A stretch of DNA of 64,000 bases, taken from NCBI GenBank assembly GCA_963771835.1, contig CAVYVA010000002.1:558001-622000 (forward strand). The letters run 5' to 3'. A model generated the notes under the pieces. That model saw only the letters and a list, made by a program, of their open reading frames with translations. It ran no database searches and was not told the DNA's origin. Source of the stretch: CAVQCJ01 sp963771835. Lineage in GTDB: Bacteria; Actinomycetota; Actinomycetes; Prado026. Position 1 is the stretch's first letter, and each line of letters starts with the position of its first letter. A program made the translations under genes and the position numbers. Below are positions 56,135-64,000 of the stretch, piece after piece.

Positions 56135-57115
56135 TCAGGCGTTGCCGTCGAAGAGGCTGGTGACCGAGCCGTCGTCGAACACCTCGCGGATGGCCCGGGC
56201 GATGAGCGGGGCGATCGAGAGCTCGGTGAGCTTGTCGAACCGCTTGTCCTCGCTCAGCGGCAGTGTGTTCGTGACCACGACCTCCGACACCCGGCTGTTC
56301 TTGAGCCGGTCGACGGCCGGCCCCGAGAACACCGCGTGCGTCGCCGCGATGATCACGTCGGCGGCGCCGTAGTCGTACAGGGCGTCGGCGGCCTTCACGA
56401 TCGTCCCGCCGGTGTCGATCATGTCGTCGACCAGGACGCAGACCCGCCCACGGACGTCCCCGACCACGCGGTTGGCGACGGCCTCGTTCGGGACCAGCGG
56501 GTCGCGGCTCTTGTGGATGAAGGCCAGCGGGCAGCCGCCGAGCACCTGGGTCCAGCGCTCGGCCACCCGCACCCGCCCGGCGTCCGGGGACACCACGGCC
56601 AGCTTGGCGACGTCGACCCGCCCGCGGACGTACTGGGCCAGCAGCGGCAGCGCGAACAGGTGGTCGACCGGGCCGTCGAAGAAGCCCTGGATCTGCGAGG
56701 TGTGCAGGTCGATGACCATCAGCCGGTCGGCACCGGCGGTCTTGAACAGGTCGGCGATCAGCCGCGCGGAGATCGGCTCGCGGCCGCGGTGCTTCTTGTC
56801 CTGGCGGGCGTACGGGTAGAACGGCATGACCACGGTGATGCGCTTGGCCGACGCCCGCTTGAGGGCGTCCACCATGATCAGCTGCTCCATCACCCACTTG
56901 TTGATGTCGGTCCCGTGGCTCTGCAGCACGAACGCGTCGCTGCCGCGCACGGACTCCTCGAACCGGACGAAGATCTCGCCGTTGGCGAAGTCGTACGACG
57001 AGGTGGGCGTGACGTCGGAGTCGAGGTACTCGGCCACCTCGTCCGCGAGCTCCGGGTAGGCGCGACCGGAGAAGAGCATCAGCTTCTTCTCGCTGCTCGT
57101 CTTGATCGAGCTCAC
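56135..57115 (-). CDS. prs: ribose-phosphate pyrophosphokinase
   Basis: 326 residues from a GTG at 57115. ATP-binding loop region NGEIFVRFEESVRGSDAFVL, AVVSPDAGRVRVAERWTQVL, and the PRPP-binding motif VCVLVDDMIDTGGTIVKAAD are all present, with the catalytic flexible loop HKSRDPLVPNEAVANRVVGD. It makes PRPP from ribose 5-phosphate and ATP. The reading frame continues upstream into glmU without a stop; the GTG whose GTGA would overlap a glmU stop in the next frame is the normal start. Confidence 0.95.
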   Translation of the reverse strand: MSSIKTSSEKKLMLFSGRAYPELADEVAEYLDSDVTPTSSYDFANGEIFVRFEESVRGSDAFVLQSHGTDINKWVMEQLIMVDALKRASAKRITVVMPFYPYARQDKKHRGREPISARLIADLFKTAGADRLMVIDLHTSQIQGFFDGPVDHLFALPLLAQYVRGRVDVAKLAVVSPDAGRVRVAERWTQVLGGCPLAFIHKSRDPLVPNEAVANRVVGDVRGRVCVLVDDMIDTGGTIVKAADALYDYGAADVIIAATHAVFSGPAVDRLKNSRVSEVVVTNTLPLSEDKRFDKLTELSIAPLIARAIREVFDDGSVTSLFDGNA

Positions 57116-58616
57116 TGGCCCTGCTCCTCGCTCTCGCACGGACGCCTCGGACGGCTCGGAGTGCTCTGCTCCCGATGATGCCGCAGCGGAAGCCGCCGCG
57201 GCGGCCCGGGCCGACTCCGAACCCGCGCGCCGCCGGGCCACCCAGCCGGCGATCGTCCGCTGCCGGGCCCGGCCGACCGCCATCGCCCCGGGCGGGACGT
57301 CCTCGGTGATGACCGAGCCCGCGGCGGTGTAGGCCCCGTCGCCGATGTCGACCGGAGCGACCAGCATGGTGTCCGAGCCGATCCGGACGTGGTCGCCCAC
57401 GGTCGTGCGGTGCTTCGCCTCGCCGTCGTAGTTCACGAAGATCGTCGCGGCGCCGATGTTGCTGCCCGCCCCGATCTCGGCGTCCCCCACGTACGTCAGG
57501 TGCGGCACCTTGGAGCCGGTCCCGATCACGGCGTTCTTGGTCTCGACGTAGGCGCCGATCTTGCCGTCGGCCCCGAGCACCGTCCCGGCCCGCAGGTAGG
57601 CGAACGGCCCCACGCTGGCCCGCGGGCCGATCTGCGCGCCGGTGGCGTGGCTGCGCACGACGGTGGCCTGCGGCCCGACCGTGCAGTCCAGCAACGTGGT
57701 GTCCGGTCCCACGGTCGCCCCGGAGGCCACGTTCGTCGAGCCGAGCAGCTGGGTGCCCGGCAGCAGCGTGACGTCGGCGGCCAGCTCCACCCCGGCGTCC
57801 AGCCAGGTGGTCTGCGGGTCCACGACGGTCACGCCGGCGCGCATCCAGCCCTCGACCAGCCGGTCGCGCAGCACCCGGCCCAGGCGGGCCAGCTGGATCC
57901 GGTCGTTGACGCCCTCGGTCTCCCGGGAGTCCTCGACGAGCACGGCGTGCACCGAGTGCCCGCCGGAGCGCGCCATCGCGACGACGTCGGTGAGGTACGC
58001 CTCCCCGGCCGCGTTGTCGGTGGTCAACCGGCCCAGCGCGTCGGCCAGGAAGGCCGCGTCGAACGCGTAGATCCCGGTGTTCACCTCGGCGACGGCCGCC
58101 TGCTCGGGGGTCGCGTCCTTCTGCTCGACGATCGCCGCCACCGCGCCGTCGGCGTCGCGCAGGACCCGCCCGTAACCGGTGGGGTCGGCGAGCTCGGCGG
58201 TGAGCACGGTCACGGCGTCGCCGCCGGCTTCGTGCACCTCGACGAGCTCGCGCAGCGTGGTGGTGGTCAGCAGCGGGACGTCGCCGTAGGTCACCACGAC
58301 CGTGCCGGACAGCTCGCCCACGCCGCCCAAGCGCGGCCAGCCCGCAGCTCGCGGCGCGACCGGTGCCCTTGACCTCGTCCTGGTCGGCGACGACGACGTC
58401 GGGGGCGATCGCGGCCAGATGGTCGACGACGGCGTCCCGCTCGTGCCGGACCACGACCACCAGGTGCAGGGGTTCCAGACCGCGCGCGGCGGCGATCGCG
58501 TGCCCGAGCAGGCTCCGGCCGGCGATCTCGTGCATGACCTTGGGCCGGGCGGAGCGCATGCGGGTGCCCTCGCCCGCGGCGAGCACGATGACGGCGGCCG
58601 GACGGCTGCGGCTCAC
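57112..58616 (-). CDS. glmU: bifunctional UDP-GlcNAc pyrophosphorylase / GlcN-1-P acetyltransferase, frameshifted
   Basis: About 500 residues expected. The GTG at 58616 starts SRPAAVIVLAAGEGTRMRSA, the uridylyltransferase signature. An extra base in the CCC at 58326-58328 breaks the frame; it resumes VVVTYGDVPLLTTTTLRELV. The C-terminal left-handed helix has repeats such as GPDTTLLDCTVGPQATVVR and the catalytic NYDGEAKHRTTVGDHVRIGS. As written the frame runs on into prs; a second extra base near the Ala-rich tail (57120-57220) would let it stop at the GTGA overlap. It makes UDP-GlcNAc for cell wall and possibly exopolysaccharide. Confidence 0.93.
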
Positions 58617-58710
58617 GCGGCTCCTCGACGACAGCGGCGGGGACTGCGGGGCTGGGACCCGGTCGCTGGCCGCGGACCGGACCCTTCGAGGATACCGGGC
58701 CGGTCGGGGG

Positions 58711-58783
58711 CTCCGCCGCCTGGACTCGATCCAGGACCGCAAGCCTTCAAAGGGCTGCAGGCTACCAATTACCCCACGGCGGA
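58711..58783 (-). tRNA. tRNA-Gln (UUG anticodon)
   Basis: The minus strand folds to a 73-nt cloverleaf: acceptor TCCGCCG/CGGCGGA, a D arm with GGTAATTGGTAGCC, the anticodon loop CTTTGAA (anticodon TTG) and the T arm CCTGG ATCGAGT CCAGG, discriminator G. It reads CAA/CAG. It lies between glmU and the TetR gene, as glutamine tRNA does in relatives. Confidence 0.93.
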
Positions 58784-58841
58784 TCGGGCCGGAACAGGCC
58801 GCCACGTCAGTCTGGCACGGCAGGTCGTGGATGATGGCCGC

Positions 58842-59489
58842 GTGACCGACACCGACGACCCGGCCGCCCGCGCGACCCGGGGTCGTATGAGCGGCAAGGA
58901 ACGGCGCGCCCAGCTCGTCGAGATCGGTCGGCAGCTGTTCGCGGAGAAGGGTCTCGAAGGCACCTCGGTCGAGGAGATCGCCGCGAAGGCCAGGGTGTCC
59001 AAGCCGGTCGTCTACGAGCACTTCGGCGGCAAGGAAGGGCTGTACGCCGTGGTCGTCGACCGCGAGATGCAGCGCCTGCTGGACGCCATCACCGGCGCCC
59101 TCACCGGCGGTCACCCGCGCGAGCTGCTCGAGCAGGCGGCGTTCGCGCTGCTGGACTACATCGAGGACAACGCCGACGGCTTCCGCATCCTGGTCCGCGA
59201 CTCCGGCGTCGGCACGTCCACGGGCACGTTCACCAGCCTGATCAGCGACATCGCGACCCAGGTCGAGCACATCCTCGGGTCGGAGTTCAAGGCGCGCGGC
59301 TTCGACACCCGGTACGCCCCGCTGTACTCGCAGATGCTCGTCGGCATGGTGGCGCTGACCGGTCAGTGGTGGCTGGACGCCCGGCGTCCGAAGAAGTCCG
59401 AGGTGGCCGCGCACCTGGTCAACCTCGCGTGGAACGGGCTGTCCGGGCTCGAGCCGAAGCCGGCGCTGATCGGTCGGCACAACCGCTGA
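58842..59489 (+). CDS. TetR family transcriptional regulator
   Basis: 215 residues from a GTG, with an alternative ATG at 58888 (MSGKERRAQLV). The helix-turn-helix is QLFAEKGLEGTSVEEIAAKA ... VSKPVVYEHFGGKEGLYAVV. The ligand-binding C-terminal domain (LLDYIEDNADGFRILVRDSG) is of the type seen in Rv1019, which sits in the same position next to glmU. The target is unknown. Confidence 0.88.
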   Translation: MTDTDDPAARATRGRMSGKERRAQLVEIGRQLFAEKGLEGTSVEEIAAKARVSKPVVYEHFGGKEGLYAVVVDREMQRLLDAITGALTGGHPRELLEQAAFALLDYIEDNADGFRILVRDSGVGTSTGTFTSLISDIATQVEHILGSEFKARGFDTRYAPLYSQMLVGMVALTGQWWLDARRPKKSEVAAHLVNLAWNGLSGLEPKPALIGRHNR

Positions 59490-59887
59490 CGGCTCCCCCG
59501 CCGACGCCGCCGCCGCCGCCGCCGAACAGGCTCGCGGTCGCGGCCCTGGTCGTCGGCATCATCGGCCTCGCGCTGTGCTGGGTCCCGTTCGTGGGGCTCG
59601 GGCTGCCGGTGCTCGCGCTCGGGCTGGGCGCCGCCGGGCTCGGCCGTGCCCGCGGGACCGGGCCGGGGCGCGGGCCCGGGCTCGCCGGGGTCGTCCTGGG
59701 TGGGCTGGGGCTGCTCGTCGCGGTGGCGACGACCATCGTGTTCGTCTTCATCTGGCCGAAGGTCTCGCCGTGCCTGGACTCGCGGCTGCCCCCGGACGCC
59801 CGGACGCAGTGCCTGCGCGACCACCTCGGGCTCCCGCCGGCCGATCCCACCGCGCCGGCCGGCGGGCAGCAGTTCAGCCGATCGTGA
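59486..59887 (+). CDS. DUF4190-like small membrane protein
   Basis: 133 residues if it starts at the CTG that overlaps the TetR stop (CTGA); no ATG or GTG fits before the first helix. A Pro-rich lead (TAPPPTPPPPPPNR) precedes two membrane helices (LAVAALVVGIIGLALCWVPF and AGVVLGGLGLLVAVATTIVF), as in DUF4190. A short extracellular tail has two Cys (SPCLDSRLPPDARTQCLRD). The last bases overlap the convergent transglycosylase gene. Confidence 0.65.
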   Translation: MTAPPPTPPPPPPNRLAVAALVVGIIGLALCWVPFVGLGLPVLALGLGAAGLGRARGTGPGRGPGLAGVVLGGLGLLVAVATTIVFVFIWPKVSPCLDSRLPPDARTQCLRDHLGLPPADPTAPAGGQQFSRS

Positions 59888-60393
59888 GCACCTTGGACCG
59901 GTCGACGACCATCTGGACGTACGCCCGGGTCTCCCGGAACGGTGGCACGCCGCGGTAGCGGCGCACCTGGTCCGGTCCGGCGTTGTAGGCGGCCAGCATG
60001 TTGCGCACGCGGTCTCCCGGGACCCCGGCGACGTCCTTCATGAGGACGCAGTCGAAGTGCGCGGCGGACGCGATCGCGTCCCGCGGGTTCCACACGTCCT
60101 TGACGCCGTCCCCGTCCCCGTCCACGGCGTAGGCCTGCCACACGGCGGGCATGAACTGGGCCATGCCCTGGGCGCCCACTCGGCTCGAGGCCCTGGCGTC
60201 CCACCCGCTCTCCTGCTCCAGCTGGGCCGCCAGCACCCGCGGGTCCAGACCGGGGCACTGCGCGGCCGCGGCGAGCGACCGGCGCGCGGTACTCGGCGGG
60301 TACGGTCGGGGGCCCGGCGGCGAGGTGGACCACCGCGAGGGACCCCGCGGCCAGGAGGCCGGCGAGGGGCAGCACCGCCCAGCTCCTGCGCAT
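59874..60393 (-). CDS. lytic transglycosylase (SLT/LpqU-like), frameshifted
   Basis: About 172 residues after removing one base near 60274. The N-terminus MRRSWAVLPLAGLLAAGSLA is a signal peptide or anchor. The catalytic domain has VLAAQLEQESGWDARASSRV, with ES-type catalytic Glu, AQGMAQFMPAVWQAYAVDGD and ASAAHFDCVLMKDVAG ... RVRNMLAAYNAGPDQVRRY. These are the motifs of goose-type/SLT transglycosylases that cleave peptidoglycan with anhydro-muropeptide formation. M. tuberculosis has lpqU in the same neighbourhood. The ATG follows GTGAGG. Confidence 0.85.
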
Positions 60394-60482
60394 CGGTCCT
60401 CACCGTCGCTCCGGCTCCGGCTCCCACGGTAACCGCGGGGCGTCGACGGCTCCGAATCCGGCGGCGTGGCGCGGTCCCGCCG

Positions 60483-60508
60483 CCGGTGTCTCGAAGTCGA
60501 GAGACCGG
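60483..60508. promoter_or_regulatory. 26-bp palindrome, probable MarR operator
   Basis: CCGGTGTCTCGA-AG-TCGAGAGACCGG is a near-perfect inverted repeat with one mismatch per half (G opposite G). Such long palindromes are typical binding sites of MarR dimers. It lies 27 bases before the marR ATG, and TATGCT at 60522-60527 is a plausible -10 box just downstream, so binding would block its own promoter. Confidence 0.7.
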
Positions 60509-60534
60509 CCTCCGGCGTGGCTATGCTCGCGCGC

Positions 60535-61044
60535 ATGGCCTCGACCACCGGACGGCGCGACGAGGTCGACCGGCTGGTCGCCGCATGGGCCCGGGAACGT
60601 CCCGACCTGGACGTCTCGCCGCTCGAGGTGCTCTCCAGGGTCAGCCGGCTCGCCCGGCACCTGGACCTGGCCCGGTCCGAGGCGTTCAACGAGCACGAGC
60701 TCGACACGTGGGAGTTCGACGTCCTGGCCGCGCTGCGGCGGGCCGGCTCGCCGTACGAGCTGTCGCCAGGTCAGCTGCTGACGCTGACGCTGGTCAGCAG
60801 CGGGACCATGACCAACCGGATCGACCGGCTCGCCGGGCGCGGGCTGGTCACCCGCCGGCCGGACCCGGACGACCGCCGCGGCGTGCTGGTCACGCTGACC
60901 GACGAGGGACGGGCCCGGGTCGACGCCGCGCTGGCCGACCTGCTCGCGCAGGAGCGCGAGATCCTGTCGGCGCTGCCGCGCGCGGACCAGGACCGTCTGG
61001 CCGACCTGCTGCGCGAGGTCACCGTCCCCTTCGACGACGCCTGA
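60535..61044 (+). CDS. MarR family transcriptional regulator
   Basis: 169 residues from the ATG at 60535 (others in frame at 60466 and 60523 would overlap the operator). The winged helix is LSPGQLLTLTLVSSGTMTNR ... IDRLAGRGLVTRRPDPDDRR and the wing GVLVTLTDEGRARVDAALA. N- and C-terminal helices form the dimer. No obvious target gene beside it; autoregulation is likely from the palindrome upstream. Confidence 0.9.
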   Translation: MASTTGRRDEVDRLVAAWARERPDLDVSPLEVLSRVSRLARHLDLARSEAFNEHELDTWEFDVLAALRRAGSPYELSPGQLLTLTLVSSGTMTNRIDRLAGRGLVTRRPDPDDRRGVLVTLTDEGRARVDAALADLLAQEREILSALPRADQDRLADLLREVTVPFDDA

Positions 61045-61056
61045 CCCCCGACGAAC

Positions 61057-61114
61057 GCTCGTCGTTGCATACGGATCGGGGGCTATCGCCCCCGATCCGT
61101 ATGCAACGACGAGC
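61057..61114. repeat. perfect 27-bp inverted repeat with 4-base loop between convergent genes
   Basis: The left arm (61057-61083) and right arm (61088-61114) are exact reverse complements over 27 bases, with TATC between. The arms contain TTGCATACGGATCGGGGGC and its complement. It lies between the marR stop (61044) and the convergent UPF0104 gene stop (61120), so it can act as a bidirectional terminator. Its length and unusual core suggest it may also be a dispersed palindromic element; no second copy is in this window. Confidence 0.85.
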
Positions 61115-61119
61115 GACAG

Positions 61120-63738
61120 CTAGACGTAGGAGTGCTTGCGCAGCCAGCGCATCGCGACCGAGCCCCACAGCGGCGGCAGGTAGAACGTGACCAGACGGAA
61201 GGCGAGCGCCGTCGAGATCGCGACGCTGCTCGGGATGCCGATCGCCTGCAGGCCCGCCGTGAGTCCGGCCTCCGCGACACCCACGCCGCCGGGCACCGGC
61301 ATCAGACCGGCGAAGAGGGCGACCAGCGTGTTGATGAGGATCAGCTGGGAGAAGTGCGCCTGCCCGCCGAACGCGCGCAGGCACAGCCCGAGGACCATCG
61401 CCTGGAGCAGCTGGGCGCCGAGGTTGCCGGTGAGCATCTCGGTGACCTTGAGCGGGTGCCTGATCACGCCGAGGGCGGTGCGCGCCGCGCTCGCCTGGGC
61501 GCGGACGGTGGCCCGGATCCGAGGGATCGCCTCGCGGATCCGCCGGCGGGTGCGCGGCAGCGCGATGGCCACCAGCAGCGCCACGACCAGGATGATCGCG
61601 GCCAGCGCGGCGATGCTGATCGACGAGCTGCCCGAGGACGTGCTGCTCGACGAGGTGCCGCTGACCGACTCGGTGAGGCCCGGAGCCGGGCTGAGGACGA
61701 TCAGCAGGATCAGCACCACCTGGACCACGAAGCCGCTGACACTGTCGATGACGCCGATCGACAGCGCCCCGGCCGCGGCGATACCGAACCGCTCGAAGAA
61801 CCGGATCTCCAGAGCCAGCCGCGCTGCGGTGGCCGGGAGCACGACAGCGATGAACTGGATCGCGTACTGCAGCAGCAGCACCGGTCCGTAGCGCACCGGC
61901 GCGATCGACGCCCCGAGGGTCGAGAACGACAGCGCGACCTGGATCAGCGGCGACACGAGCAGGGCGGCGAGCAGCCACCACGGGTTCGCCGACTTCAGCT
62001 CGGCCCACAACGACGCGAAGTCGACGCCGGCCAGCTTGCTGATCACGAAGTACGCGAGCACCGCGCCGCCGACCACGTACAGGACGTGCCGCAGCGAGAC
62101 CCGCCGGAGCCGCTGCAGCGCGGGCGGTTCGACGCCGGTCAGCTCGACGGCCTGGGCGCGCAGCGAGGCGAGGTCCCAGGAGCCGTCGCTGACCGTGGAC
62201 CTGGTCGCCCGGTCCAGCACCGCGGGCTGCAGGAACGGCACGACGGCGGCCAGGCCGTCGTCGCCCAGCGCTTCGTACGCCGCGGCCAACGCCGTCTCGT
62301 GCCCGGCGGCGAGGGCGGTGGCGACCAGCATCCGCGCGCAGTCGCTCTGCATGGCCACGTCGCTGCCGGACAGCTCGGCGCCGGCCAGGTCGCACAGCGC
62401 CACCGATCCGTCGTGCCGGAGCACCACGTGCTCGGCGTCCACCCGGCCGTGTGCGATCCCCAGCTCGTGCAGGCGCTGCAGCGCGCGCCAGGCGCCGGCG
62501 AGCAGCGGCGCGGTCAGCTCGTCCCGGCTCAGGTCGGCCAGCGAGCGGACCGCTGCATCGGTGGCGAGCATCCCGTCGCCGTCCGCCGACAGCCCCACGA
62601 CCACCACCGGCAGGACCGCTGCGCCCCCGCGCTCGGCCAACAGCGTGGCGACCGCCTCGTGCTCGACCAGCTCGAGCCGTCCTCGGGTCAGGCTCGGCGT
62701 CTCCCCCTTGCGCCACAGCGAGTTCCACACCGAGGCGAGGAACTGACCGTCCCAGGTGTCGCGTCCGTAGACCTTGATCGTCAGCGGCCGGCCGTCCTCG
62801 GCCACCGCCTGGAGCGCCGCGACGCCGGTGGTCTGCGAGGGAGCCTCTCGGACCTCGCTGCACACCAGCCCGAGGTCGGCGAGGGCCTCGGCGACCTGAG
62901 CGGGGGTGAGCCGCCCGTCCGGCGAGCCGAGCAACAGGTGGGTCACGGCGGCCGCCGCCACGCCGACGGCGAAGCCGGCCACGATCCCGATGGGCAGGGC
63001 GACGCCGAGCCCGACCCCCGCCACGCTGCCGAGCAGCAGGATGCCGCGTCCCACGTTGCGCAGCGGCCGGGACAGGTGCGGCGACAGCACGACCACGATC
63101 GAGGTGGCCACCGCCAGCAGCACGGCGACGTACACCGCCGGCGGTTCGGTGCGCGTGATCGCGTGCAGGCTGGTCGCCCAGTCGGTGCCGGAGATCCGGC
63201 CCGCGACCAGGGCCGCTCCGAGCGAGAGCGCCGCCGCAACCGCGACGTCCCAGAAGAGCCGGCGCCGGCCGCGGGCGAACAGCACGATCAGCAGCAGCGC
63301 GACCGACCATGCGGCCAGCAGCAGGTACGCCAGCTCCCACAACCAGCCGGACAGCCCCGGCAACGACTGGATCAGGCTGGTCAGCGACTCGTCCAGGCTC
63401 GTCGGCCCCGGCGCCGCGATCGCCACCAGCCCGGCGACGACCAGGGCCAGCACCAGGAAGAAGACGTCGGTGGGTCGGCGCAGCCGCGGCGAGTCCGGGG
63501 CGGAGGAGAAGACCCGCAGGCCGGCCAGGCTCAGCCGGTGTCGCCGCGACCGCTCGGGCCCGGGTGCGGCCTCGCTCGGCCGCGTCGGCTCGGGCGCCTG
63601 GGCCGGCTCGGGCGCATGCAACGGCCTCGACCTCCCGAACGCCGCTCCGGCCCCCGCCACCGTCGGACACGATCTCTGGCCAGGCATTCTGCTGCCGGGA
63701 CGCTCGACTGTGTGGGAGGACGGGCCTTTCGGCGTCAC
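61120..63738 (-). CDS. UPF0104/lysylphosphatidylglycerol-synthase-type membrane protein with a degenerate kinase-like domain
   Basis: 872 residues from a GTG. A ~60-residue polar lead is followed by membrane helices (VFFLVLALVVAGLVAIAAPG, LLLAAWSVALLLIVLFARG and more). A kinase-like cytoplasmic domain has RPLTIKVYGRDTWDGQFL and LGIAHGRVDAEHVVLRHDG ... CDLAGAEL; the catalytic HxDxxxxN is changed to HGRVDAEH and the DFG to DLAG. The C-terminal eight-helix UPF0104 domain has GLMPVPGGVGVAEAGLTAGL and AFRLVTFYLPPLWGSVAMRW. It probably moves or flips a lipid and binds, rather than hydrolyses, nucleotide. It overlaps the upstream gene by four bases. Confidence 0.85.
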   Translation of the reverse strand: MTPKGPSSHTVERPGSRMPGQRSCPTVAGAGAAFGRSRPLHAPEPAQAPEPTRPSEAAPGPERSRRHRLSLAGLRVFSSAPDSPRLRRPTDVFFLVLALVVAGLVAIAAPGPTSLDESLTSLIQSLPGLSGWLWELAYLLLAAWSVALLLIVLFARGRRRLFWDVAVAAALSLGAALVAGRISGTDWATSLHAITRTEPPAVYVAVLLAVATSIVVVLSPHLSRPLRNVGRGILLLGSVAGVGLGVALPIGIVAGFAVGVAAAAVTHLLLGSPDGRLTPAQVAEALADLGLVCSEVREAPSQTTGVAALQAVAEDGRPLTIKVYGRDTWDGQFLASVWNSLWRKGETPSLTRGRLELVEHEAVATLLAERGGAAVLPVVVVGLSADGDGMLATDAAVRSLADLSRDELTAPLLAGAWRALQRLHELGIAHGRVDAEHVVLRHDGSVALCDLAGAELSGSDVAMQSDCARMLVATALAAGHETALAAAYEALGDDGLAAVVPFLQPAVLDRATRSTVSDGSWDLASLRAQAVELTGVEPPALQRLRRVSLRHVLYVVGGAVLAYFVISKLAGVDFASLWAELKSANPWWLLAALLVSPLIQVALSFSTLGASIAPVRYGPVLLLQYAIQFIAVVLPATAARLALEIRFFERFGIAAAGALSIGVIDSVSGFVVQVVLILLIVLSPAPGLTESVSGTSSSSTSSGSSSISIAALAAIILVVALLVAIALPRTRRRIREAIPRIRATVRAQASAARTALGVIRHPLKVTEMLTGNLGAQLLQAMVLGLCLRAFGGQAHFSQLILINTLVALFAGLMPVPGGVGVAEAGLTAGLQAIGIPSSVAISTALAFRLVTFYLPPLWGSVAMRWLRKHSYV

Positions 63739-64000
63739 CTCGTCAGGAGGTAGAAGACCAGCCCGACCAGCACGACCACGATCACGAGCACCGGCACCAG
63801 GCGCCGGTACACCGAGCCGCCGGCGACGCTCATCAGGTCCAGCGGCTGGTGCTCGGCAGCCGCAGGCGGCGCGGGCGCTGCGTCCGACGTGTCCGCAGTC
63901 GCCGCGGTCGTCGGCTCCGGTGCCCCGCCGGGAGCGAGCAGCGTCGTCTCCAGGTTGTCCACGAACTGGCCCATGAGCTTCTCGGAGATCTCCGCGATCA
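63735..64000 (-). CDS. membrane-anchored protein, C-terminal part (SRPBCC/CoxG-like), partial at window edge
   Basis: The visible reading frame starts at the window edge with IAEISEKLMGQFVDNLETTL, which resembles the end of CoxG/SRPBCC-type domains (an amphipathic helix ending in xxFVxNLE). A ~35-residue Ala/Pro/Thr linker and a C-terminal membrane helix (LVPVLVIVVVLVGLVFYLL) with a short Thr-Arg tail follow. The TGA overlaps the UPF0104 start by four bases, so it is the first gene of that pair. The N-terminal part is outside the window, so the family call is tentative. Confidence 0.5.
   Translation of the reverse strand, partial: IAEISEKLMGQFVDNLETTLLAPGGAPEPTTAATADTSDAAPAPPAAAEHQPLDLMSVAGGSVYRRLVPVLVIVVVLVGLVFYLLTR

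Noticed and set aside
56037..59480. A 1,147-residue minus-strand open frame across rplY-prs-glmU-TetR
   Set aside because: It only contains short true GlmU N-terminal sequence; most is out-of-frame antisense or shadow sequence.

Overview
The window is a GC-rich bacterial chromosome segment, almost certainly from an actinomycete. The coding style is actinobacterial: GTG starts are common, many gene pairs share a 4-base GTGA stop/start overlap, and a LAxTG sortase substrate, DUF501, DUF4287, DUF222-HNH and a class 5 uracil-DNA glycosylase are present. The housekeeping order glmU-prs-rplY-pth ... mfd-(SurA-like lipoprotein)-mazG-eno-ftsB/divIC-DUF501-ppx, with a TetR gene beside glmU, matches the block known from Mycobacterium tuberculosis (Rv1014c-Rv1026) and Streptomyces. 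I cannot name the genus from the sequence.

Layout. 1-11.3 kb is a mixed metabolic region: the end of an SGNH hydrolase, a Bax-inhibitor-like protein, a membrane spermidine-synthase-like protein, a Thr-Pro-rich lipoprotein, a tRNA with a UAA anticodon, type II NADH dehydrogenase, an alkylmercury-lyase-like protein, uracil-DNA glycosylase, dienelactone hydrolase, a GT39-like membrane enzyme and a MazEF-type module. 11.3-21.8 kb is the mfd-to-ppx housekeeping operon. 54.7-58.6 kb is pth, rplY, prs and glmU. 58.7-64 kb holds tRNA-Gln, TetR, a lytic transglycosylase, MarR with a palindromic operator, and a large membrane protein with a degenerate kinase domain.

The notable part is about 33 kb (21.9-54.5 kb) lying between pth and mfd. 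It carries a nearly complete Wzx/Wzy-type exopolysaccharide pathway: polyprenyl-phosphate sugar transferase, Wzz-like protein with a degenerate ATPase domain, flippase, O-antigen-ligase/Wzy-like polymerase, Alg14/Alg13-like and GT2 glycosyltransferases. It also has three sulfotransferase domains, two GH26-like hydrolases and a 1,500-residue secreted PKD/malectin protein. A cysD-cysN-cysC-cysQ-tauE operon lies beside the sugar transferase and could supply PAPS, recycle PAP and move sulfur anions. Taken together I read this as a self-contained locus for a sulfated extracellular polysaccharide. That is an inference from gene content.

Caution: about a dozen genes are each broken by a single-base indel, mostly an extra base in a short G/C run or a GGCC-rich stretch. 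The pieces join into normal proteins, so these look like sequencing or assembly errors. Coordinates of affected genes are for the whole reconstructed gene.
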